In this document: positions 58,683 through 64,000 of the stretch, in pieces
Position numbering within the stretch: position 1 is the stretch's first letter
Layout of the letters: each line of letters opens with the position of its first letter
Assembly: GCA_017882455.1 (NCBI GenBank)
Contig: JADGPL010000006.1
Coordinates: 94,242-158,241, forward strand
Reading direction: 5' to 3'
DNA length: 64,000 nucleotides
Source of the DNA: Solirubrobacteraceae bacterium
GTDB taxonomy: Bacteria; Actinomycetota; Thermoleophilia; Solirubrobacterales; Solirubrobacteraceae
Translations under genes and position numbers: made by a program
Notes under the pieces: generated by a model
The model's input: the letters and a program-made list of their open reading frames with translations, nothing else
What the model was told of the DNA's origin: nothing
The model's database searches: none

Positions 58683-58935
58683 GGAGGCTCTCGGAGACCG
58701 CGAAGTCGTAGCGGTCATCCTCGCCGGCGGCGATCCGCAGAAGGTGCTGCTGGGCATCGCGAGCCGCCGCACGCTCTGCTCTGATCGCCTCCGCACCGCG
58801 CAGGGCAAGATCTCGAACGGCACGCGACCTCGGCCCAGGACCGCCGAGCTCCGCCACAGCGGCTGCGAGCTCGGCATCGAGCGTGACCTGAACGCGGGGA
58901 TTCGTAGATGCCACCGGGAATAGTGTGCCAGCCAT
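58669..58935 (-). CDS. vapB: ribbon-helix-helix antitoxin (VapB-type)
   Basis: The 88-residue protein has VQVTLDAELAAAVAELGG and SRAVRDLALRGAEAIRAERA, a strand-helix-helix layout, followed by a toxin-wrapping C-terminus (GEDDRYDFAVSESLHASR). Starts at 58935 (ATG) or 58914 (GTG) are both possible; the frame is open to 59013. It overlaps the toxin gene. Confidence 0.75.
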   Translation of the reverse strand: MAGTLFPVASTNPRVQVTLDAELAAAVAELGGPGPRSRAVRDLALRGAEAIRAERAAARDAQQHLLRIAAGEDDRYDFAVSESLHASR

Positions 58936-59225
58936 GTGGTGCACCGCTGCGAGTGCGACCGCAACCACGCCCCGATCGGCCCGCGACGCATCCTCCGGCG
59001 CATCAGAGCTCATCGGGAGCTGAACTAGCTTCGCGTCAGTAGCCGCCGAAGGCGAACCAAAGCCCCGCGAACCTGCCGATGGCGACGTATCGCCGCCTCA
59101 CGGGCCAATCGCCGCGCGTGACGGGACCTACTGGACTCTCGACCCGGCGGCCCGGAAACCCAGGCATTGCGTCCCGGCCAGAGATTGCGATTCAGGCCCA
59201 TCCGATCTCCGATCCTACGCCTGCG

Positions 59226-59357
59226 ACGGCCGGCACATGTGCCGGCCGGGTTCCTGAACGGGGTCGCACATGTGCGACCCCGGGGTAGCGCCACATGTGG
59301 CGCTACCTTCCGGGCGGCGCATGCGCCGCCCGGCGACCCCGCGCATGCGCGGGGTCG
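59226..59357. repeat. array of five perfect palindromes centred on CATG
   Basis: Five perfect palindromes stand almost end to end: 59226-59247 (22 bp, half CGGCCGGCACA), 59259-59280 (22 bp, half GGGGTCGCACA), 59284-59307 (24 bp, half GGTAGCGCCACA), 59310-59333 (24 bp, half CCGGGCGGCGCA) and 59334-59357 (24 bp, half CGACCCCGCGCA). All share CATG at the centre, but their arms differ. An outer inverted repeat brackets most of the set (TTCCTGAACGGGG at 59250-59262; CCCCACTCAGGAA at 59361-59373, 11 of 13). The gap 59014-59492 between vapB and the rpsG 3' end contains nothing else that was recognised. Confidence 0.95.
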
Positions 59358-59492
59358 AACCCCACTCAGGAATGCGCTCTCATCACTCAGCCCGTAGGGC
59401 GTCGAGGGCCAAGCTAGCCAAGGACGCAGGGAGCGAAATGTGCTGTGCACATGAGCGACCGAGGACGCCGGCTAGCGCCGGTCATCGGCGTC

Positions 59493-59963
59493 CTACCAGC
59501 GGTAGTGGGCGAAGGCCTTGTTGGCCTGGGCCATGCGGTAGATGTCGTCCTTGCGCTTGTAGGCGCCGCCCTGCTGGGACTGGGCGTCCATCAGCTCGTT
59601 GGCCAAGCGCTGCGCCATCGTCTTCTCACGCCGTTGGCGGGCGAACTCGACGAGCCAGCGGACGGCCAGGGTGCGGGCGCGGGCGCTCGGCACCTCGACG
59701 GGGACCTGGTAGGTCGCTCCGCCGACACGCCGCGAGCGGACCTCCAGCGAAGGCGTGAGTGTCTTGATCGAGGACTCCAGTATCTCCAGCGGGTCTTTGT
59801 CGCTGCGCTCGCCGATCAGCGCCAGGGCGTCGTAGACGATGCGCTCGGCCGTGGACTTCTTGCCGTCGAGCATCACCTTGTTGATGACCTGGGAGACCAG
59901 CTTGGAGCGGTGAATGGAGTCCGGTTCGACCGGACGGATCTGGGCGGCTGCTCTACGGGGCAT
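59493..59963 (-). CDS. rpsG: ribosomal protein S7
   Basis: The 156-residue S7 begins [20 protein letters not shown] and has [40 protein letters not shown] and [20 protein letters not shown]. It binds the 30S head and the E/P-site tRNA. It follows rpsL by three bases. fusA, its usual next gene, is 3.6 kb away. Confidence 0.98.
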   Translation of the reverse strand: MPRRAAAQIRPVEPDSIHRSKLVSQVINKVMLDGKKSTAERIVYDALALIGERSDKDPLEILESSIKTLTPSLEVRSRRVGGATYQVPVEVPSARARTLAVRWLVEFARQRREKTMAQRLANELMDAQSQQGGAYKRKDDIYRMAQANKAFAHYRW

Positions 59964-59966
59964 GAA

Positions 59967-60362
59967 CTATTTTTTCTTCACGCCGTACTGCGAGCGAGCC
60001 TTTTTGCGGTCGCTCACGCCGGCCGCGTCGAGCGTGCCGCGCACGACCTTGTAGCGAACGCCAGGGAGATCCTTGACGCGCCCGCCACGAACGAGCACCA
60101 CCGAGTGCTCCTGCAGGTTGTGTCCCTCGCCGGGGATGTAGGCCGTGACCTCGATCGATCCCGAGATGCGCACACGCGCGACCTTGCGCAGGGCGGAGTT
60201 AGGCTTCTTCGGGGTCGTTGTGTACACGCGGGTGCACACTCCGCGACGCTGAGGGGCCGCGACCTTCTTCTTGCGGCCCTTGCCCGACTTCAGGCCCGGA
60301 GTCGCCAGCTTCTTCTTCGGGACAACGCGGCCCTTGCGCACTAGTTGAGAGGTCGTCGGCAT
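59967..60362 (-). CDS. rpsL: ribosomal protein S12
   Basis: The 131-residue S12 has [20 protein letters not shown] and the [20 protein letters not shown] loop that controls decoding accuracy and streptomycin response. The Lys residues in [10 protein letters not shown] and the [13 protein letters not shown] loop are wild type. The ATG at 60362 gives the normal N-terminus; no Shine-Dalgarno is visible. No rpoC lies upstream. Confidence 0.98.
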   Translation of the reverse strand: MPTTSQLVRKGRVVPKKKLATPGLKSGKGRKKKVAAPQRRGVCTRVYTTTPKKPNSALRKVARVRISGSIEVTAYIPGEGHNLQEHSVVLVRGGRVKDLPGVRYKVVRGTLDAAGVSDRKKARSQYGVKKK

Positions 60363-60384
60363 TCGGGCGCAGATGCTAGCAGCG

Positions 60385-61263
60385 CTAGGCCGTCTGGGCC
60401 ACACCGGCCGCGCGGACCGGTGCCGGCATGAGCGCCGAGGCGACCACTACCAGGACGAATGCGAGCGCCTGGAGCACCACGCCGACGGTGCTCCCGGCCA
60501 TGGGGTCGCCGAACACGACGATCCCGCCGGCGATGCCGGCGATGTTGGCGGCGGTGCCCGTGACCGCGATCACTGGGACGGCGTCGCCGTCCTGCAGGCC
60601 GCGGGCAGAGGCGTAGAAGGCGACCACCGAGGCGAGCACCGCGACCATCAGCCAGGGGCTCAGCAGCAGTCCCATGAAGCCGTGCGCGCCCGTGATGCCG
60701 GTCAGCGCCTTGATCGCCGTGTCAGAGACGCCGAAGAGGATTCCAGAGGCGGCGCCGAGCATCACGCCGTGGTGCTCCACCGGACCGCCCATCCGCGGTC
60801 CCATCAGGAGCAGCCCGCCGAGGCCGAACAGGCCTGCCTCGAAGGAGATCATCGCCACAGCCGAGAAGTGCGAGTGCGAGCCGTGCATCGCCGGCAGCGT
60901 GAGGCCGAGCAGGACCAGGCCGACGGCCGTGAGCACGAGCCCGACCCACTGGCGACGCCCCACGCTGAAGCCGAACAGCCGCTCGGCCATCACCGCGATG
61001 AAGACCACCCCGGCGGCCAGAGAGACCTGGACGACCGACATCGGCGCCAGCGTCAGCGCGGCCACATGCAGGCCCCAGCTGCCGGTCGCGATCAGCATGC
61101 CCAGGGCGAACCACTTGGACGAGTACAGGCTCCTGGCCGACTTCCACGGGTGCAGAACCTGCACCTTGGGCACCGAGTTGGCGCCGCGGTACTTGTAGAA
61201 GAACCCCAGGTTCGCCACGAAGGCGCAGGAAAGAGCGAGGAGTATGCCTAGATCGAGATTCAT
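60385..61263 (-). CDS. DMT/EamA-like membrane protein
   Basis: The 292-residue protein has nine or ten hydrophobic segments ([60 protein letters not shown] and so on). They repeat in two similar halves as in drug/metabolite transporters; proteins of this kind are often annotated as hypothetical. The start at 61293 is an alternative. It lies 22 bases upstream of rpsL, where rpoC is expected. The substrate is unknown. Confidence 0.75.
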   Translation of the reverse strand: MNLDLGILLALSCAFVANLGFFYKYRGANSVPKVQVLHPWKSARSLYSSKWFALGMLIATGSWGLHVAALTLAPMSVVQVSLAAGVVFIAVMAERLFGFSVGRRQWVGLVLTAVGLVLLGLTLPAMHGSHSHFSAVAMISFEAGLFGLGGLLLMGPRMGGPVEHHGVMLGAASGILFGVSDTAIKALTGITGAHGFMGLLLSPWLMVAVLASVVAFYASARGLQDGDAVPVIAVTGTAANIAGIAGGIVVFGDPMAGSTVGVVLQALAFVLVVVASALMPAPVRAAGVAQTA

Positions 61264-61377
61264 AGTGGAGACGTCGGTGACGGGCTGATCCATCGGCCCA
61301 GGGCACCCGCTGCTTTACTCCGCGAGAAGGACCTAGGCGAATCGACCGTCCTGCGCAGAGTACCCGTCCGAACCTCT

Positions 61378-61953
61378 ATGGAACCTAAAGTCCGCCTCGG
61401 AGGAGTAAAAGGCCGCAGCCCCGAGCCTCTGGACGCGGCCAGCACCGCTCGCACGGCCGACTCCAGGCCGCTGCTGATGGTGGACATCGACGGCGTCATC
61501 TCGCTGTTCGGCGCGGCCGAACCGAGCGGGCGCCGAGGGGTCGAGGGGTCCTTCCACTCGATCGAAGGCATACCGCACTTCCTTTCGGCCACCGCCGCCT
61601 CACACCTCCTCGGCCTGTCAACGCGCTTCGAGCTCGTGTGGGCCAGCGGCTGGGAGGAGCGCGCCGACGAACATCTCCCCCACCTGCTCGGATTGCCGCG
61701 CGGGCTGCCGTTTCTGCGATTCGAGCGCTCCGTCGGGCGCTCCAACGCGCACTGGAAGCTCGATGCGATCGGCACATACGCCGGTGGGCGCGCGCTTGCG
61801 TGGATCGACGATGCGTTCAACAGAGACTGCCATGCCTGGGCACAGGAGCGCACCTCCCCGACCCTGCTCGTGCAGACGGAGCCCGAGGTCGGGCTCACGC
61901 AGCGGGAGGCGCAGCGGCTGGAGGCGTGGGCGCAGGAGCTTCTGCCGCGGTGA
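61378..61953 (+). CDS. HAD-superfamily-like protein
   Basis: The 191-residue protein has LLMVDIDGVISLFG near 32-45 (first HAD box, D-x-D-G), FELVWASGWEERADEHL (second box region) and ALAWIDDAFNRDCHAW (fourth box, DD). It should be a small cytosolic phosphohydrolase-like protein without a cap domain, substrate unknown. Its 3' end overlaps the convergent amidase gene by 59 bases. The ATG at 61378 has no good Shine-Dalgarno; one at 61477 would leave only the core. Confidence 0.75.
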   Translation: MEPKVRLGGVKGRSPEPLDAASTARTADSRPLLMVDIDGVISLFGAAEPSGRRGVEGSFHSIEGIPHFLSATAASHLLGLSTRFELVWASGWEERADEHLPHLLGLPRGLPFLRFERSVGRSNAHWKLDAIGTYAGGRALAWIDDAFNRDCHAWAQERTSPTLLVQTEPEVGLTQREAQRLEAWAQELLPR

Positions 61954-63493
61954 GCGACGCGCGCAGCGGCGGCGAGACCGCGGCGCCGTAGCCGCTCGCG
62001 CCCATGCACAGCGCCCTCAGCCAGCTCTGGCCGACGGGAGCGTTCGGCAGCGCGGTCGGCAGCGTCCACTGCCCCTGTTCGTCTGTGAGCACTTCGGAGA
62101 TCGTCTGCTCGCTGACCAGTTCTCCCCTCCTGGCCGTGCTGCGCACCTGCAGCAGGATCTTGGCTCCGGCGATGGGCGTCCCGTCGAGGAAGGTCAGCGA
62201 GCCCGCGAGCGTCGGGATCGGCGCCACCGCTTCTGCCGGCGCGCCGGGCGCGGCCGGGGTGCCGGGCGCGGGAGTGCCGGGCACGGGAGTGCCGGGCACG
62301 GCCGGGGTGCCCGCCGGTCCCGGGGCCGGGGCCGGGGCGGTCGAGAGGGCGAGCGTGGCGCGGACGGGCCGGGGCGCCAGTCGGGCGACCGTTGAGCGGA
62401 TCCCTCCCAGCTCGCCGTATAGGACGTTGCCGGGACAGTCGGTCGAATCGCCGTCACGGTGCCCGGCGATCCGTGGCAGCGCCACATGGGCGTTGGCCGG
62501 GAAGCGGCTGTAGACGGCGCCGGCCGGATTGACCTTGACCGTCACCCGCCCCTGCGAGGGAGCTCCGTGCAGCGCGAGCTTCCACGCGAGCAGGCGCTCC
62601 AGGGCGCTGCGGGCGGGAGAGGAGATGGGCACGCTCATGAACGAGCCCAGCACCGCCACGCCGCTCGAGAGGAAGTTGTAGCCGCCCGCGTGTGCGCCGA
62701 CGACCGGCTCGTCGATGCCCCCGGCACGCGCCTCGAAGACGCGCCCATAGAGGTCGATCACGAAGTTGTAGCCGATGTCGTTCCAGCCGTTTACGTAGCG
62801 ATGGAAGGCATAGATGGCGCGCAGCATCGCCGGCACCTCGCCGGCGCTGTAGCCGTTGGGGTTCTCCGTGTGATGCACGAACGCCATCAGCACATCGCCG
62901 TATTCGGGCGCAACCTTCGGGTGGGAGACCCCCTGAGCCCAGCCGCGGCGGGCGAGGATCGCTGGCTGCCCGGCTCCCGCGTCGAGCATCGGGGTGGCCG
63001 CCGGCAGCGCCGCCGCGAGCGCCAGCGGGCCGCGCGCGAGCGCTGCTCTGCGCGCGCCCAGGCCGTCGCTGACGTCGATCAGGTGCAGGCGCGCTCCGAG
63101 CAGCTCTAGCCCGACACGCAACTGCACTGCGGTCGCTCCCCCGGTCCATATCGGCTCGCCGATGTCCCTGCCCGTCGCCGGCTCCGCTTCCGGTCCGTGT
63201 CCATGTCCCGCCGCTGACACCCACGGGCTCCAGCCCCCGCTCTCCTCACGGAAGCGCAGCTGCAGGCTCTCTGCGGCCTGATGCTGCCATTCGACCCCCA
63301 CGAGGTCGGCGACGCGGCCGAGCTCGATCGTGCTCACGCCTGGCGCCAGCCGTCCGATCCAGCGGTCCGCGAGCCGCGGGCGCGGCGGTCCGGCAAGGGT
63401 CGCCAACGCACCGCCGGGCCGCATGACCCCACCGGCCATCGCGCCCGCCGTGGCGGCGAGCAGGGACCTGCGCGTCAGACGGCGCGCGACCAT
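61895..63493 (-). CDS. exported N-acetylmuramoyl-L-alanine amidase (PGRP type)
   Basis: The 532-residue protein starts with a Tat signal (RRLTRRSLLAATAGAMAGGV). The PGRP/amidase domain has MAFVHHTENPNGYSAGEVPA (zinc His), HRYVNGWNDIGYNFVIDLYG, VVGAHAGGYNFLSSGVAVLG and RIAGHRDGDSTDCPGN (second His and Cys). It should cut between muramic acid and the peptide in peptidoglycan. After it come a Pro/Ala/Gly linker (APGPAGTPAVPGTPVPG) and a C-terminal beta domain (LTFLDGTPIAGAKILLQV), perhaps for anchoring. It overlaps the HAD-like gene at its 3' end. Confidence 0.9.
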   Translation of the reverse strand: MVARRLTRRSLLAATAGAMAGGVMRPGGALATLAGPPRPRLADRWIGRLAPGVSTIELGRVADLVGVEWQHQAAESLQLRFREESGGWSPWVSAAGHGHGPEAEPATGRDIGEPIWTGGATAVQLRVGLELLGARLHLIDVSDGLGARRAALARGPLALAAALPAATPMLDAGAGQPAILARRGWAQGVSHPKVAPEYGDVLMAFVHHTENPNGYSAGEVPAMLRAIYAFHRYVNGWNDIGYNFVIDLYGRVFEARAGGIDEPVVGAHAGGYNFLSSGVAVLGSFMSVPISSPARSALERLLAWKLALHGAPSQGRVTVKVNPAGAVYSRFPANAHVALPRIAGHRDGDSTDCPGNVLYGELGGIRSTVARLAPRPVRATLALSTAPAPAPGPAGTPAVPGTPVPGTPAPGTPAAPGAPAEAVAPIPTLAGSLTFLDGTPIAGAKILLQVRSTARRGELVSEQTISEVLTDEQGQWTLPTALPNAPVGQSWLRALCMGASGYGAAVSPPLRASLTAAEAPAPTPPAAAPPAA

Positions 63494-63624
63494 CGGGGTT
63501 CTCTACACGCCCACCACCACCAAGTCGCGCTCGGCGGCGATGAGAATCCCCTCACCTACGTACCGGGGGGGGCCGGAGGAAGAACGCCGGTGCCCCACCA
63601 CTCCTCGGCCCGGGCCATGTGTCC

Positions 63625-63668
63625 CTTTGCAGTCGGTGTATCGCAGCGGTTATACACCGTCGGCAAAG
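63625..63668 (-). promoter_or_regulatory. large inverted repeat upstream of the amidase gene
   Basis: CTTTGC-AGT-CGGTGTAT (63625-63641) and ATACACCG-TCG-GCAAAG (63652-63668) pair perfectly except for a 3x3 internal bulge, around a ten-base loop. The inner GTATCGCAGCGGTTATAC resembles the rplQ and rpsH upstream elements. It stands 132 bases upstream of the amidase start. Confidence 0.55.
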
Positions 63669-63740
63669 AGGAACCCGTACCGCGCCGGGCTCCCTCCCGG
63701 GTCACGGCACAATCCGCCACCACGGGGCTACCCTCACCCC

Positions 63741-63866
63741 ATGCTGGCCGATGTGGTGGCACAGGAAGGCGTCCTGCTGGCCGCGCGCGAACTGGTCGTG
63801 CTGATCGTCGTGGTGGGATTCATCGCCTGGGTGGGCTACCGCTTCGTGCGCGAAAGCCACCGCTGA
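63741..63866 (+). CDS. tiny single-pass membrane protein
   Basis: The 41-residue protein begins MLADVVAQEGVLLAARELVV and continues with one hydrophobic segment (LIVVVGFIAWVGYRFV), then RESHR. Its start is preceded by no good Shine-Dalgarno (CTCACCCC). The composition resembles small membrane proteins, and the frame ends with two stops nearby. Function unknown. Confidence 0.5.
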   Translation: MLADVVAQEGVLLAARELVVLIVVVGFIAWVGYRFVRESHR

Positions 63867-63907
63867 TAGGTAGGGACCGTCCCCGCGCCGACAGCGCGGA
63901 GGATCGG

Positions 63908-64000
63908 GTAGGCGCCGGGCTCACCCCGGCGCCCCCCACACCACCGGACGTGCGGGTCCGCATCCGGCGGTTCGCTCGGCATCCCGGAAACGGCGGTAGG
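63908..64000 (-). mobile_element. 3' end of a group II intron (domains V-VI), cut by the window edge
   Basis: On the minus strand 63972-63939 is a 34-base hairpin, AACCGCCGGATGCGG then ACC then the mate CGCACGTCCGGTGGTG, the length and shape of group II domain V. Right after it GGCGCCGGG-GTGA-GCCCGGCGCCTAC forms a domain VI-like hairpin ending in an intron-type AC 3' end. The intron body and any reverse transcriptase would lie beyond base 64000. Confidence 0.6.

Noticed and set aside
59226..59357. CRISPR array
   Set aside because: The repeated units are palindromes with different arms and no spacers of constant length, and no cas genes are near.

Overview
The window reads as chromosomal DNA of a high-GC actinobacterium. 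GC-rich third codon positions, many GTG starts, frequent ATGA/GTGA start-stop overlaps and a HelZ-like helicase paired with a SWIM protein all fit. The long low-complexity tails on several ribosomal proteins, and the gene content around the ribosomal operon, suggest a deep lineage such as Thermoleophilia (Solirubrobacterales). That placement is inference.

Layout. 0.2-17 kb is mixed metabolism: a PhoU/DUF47-like protein fused to pyruvate-phosphate-dikinase domains, a metallophosphatase, a large membrane protein, decayed gene remnants (7.5-8.5 kb), a TetR-controlled acetoacetate-decarboxylase-like/acyl-CoA dehydrogenase cluster, and the SWIM/SNF2 helicase pair. 17.2-22.6 kb is an accessory island ending at tRNA-Pro(CGG). 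It holds MazEF-, VapBC- and Doc-type toxin-antitoxin modules, a truncated tyrosine recombinase, a possible EVE-type/PD-(D/E)xK nuclease fusion and a TIR-like protein. 22.7-31.3 kb is housekeeping: Nif3-like protein, long-chain acyl-CoA synthetase, aminotransferase, patatin lipase, PBP4-type DD-carboxypeptidase.

From about 31.2 to 60.4 kb the minus strand carries the main translation superoperon. Read 5' to 3' on that strand it runs rpsL-rpsG, then an interruption (five perfect palindromes, a VapBC pair, an MFS pump and MarR), then fusA-tuf, then S10-spc-alpha (rpsJ to rplQ, with secY, adk, map and rpmJ), then truA-surE-ligA. infA is missing from its usual place. L5, S17, S3 and L22 carry tails of roughly 85-185 residues of low complexity.

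60.4-64 kb holds a DMT-family membrane protein, a HAD-like protein, a Tat-exported peptidoglycan amidase and a tiny membrane protein. The right edge runs into what looks like the 3' end (domains V-VI) of a group II intron on the minus strand.

The items most worth following up are the five-palindrome array (59226-59357), the tailed ribosomal proteins, the nuclease plus TIR-like pair beside tRNA-Pro, the DUF47-PPDK fusion, and a palindromic element recurring upstream of rplQ, rpsH and the amidase gene.
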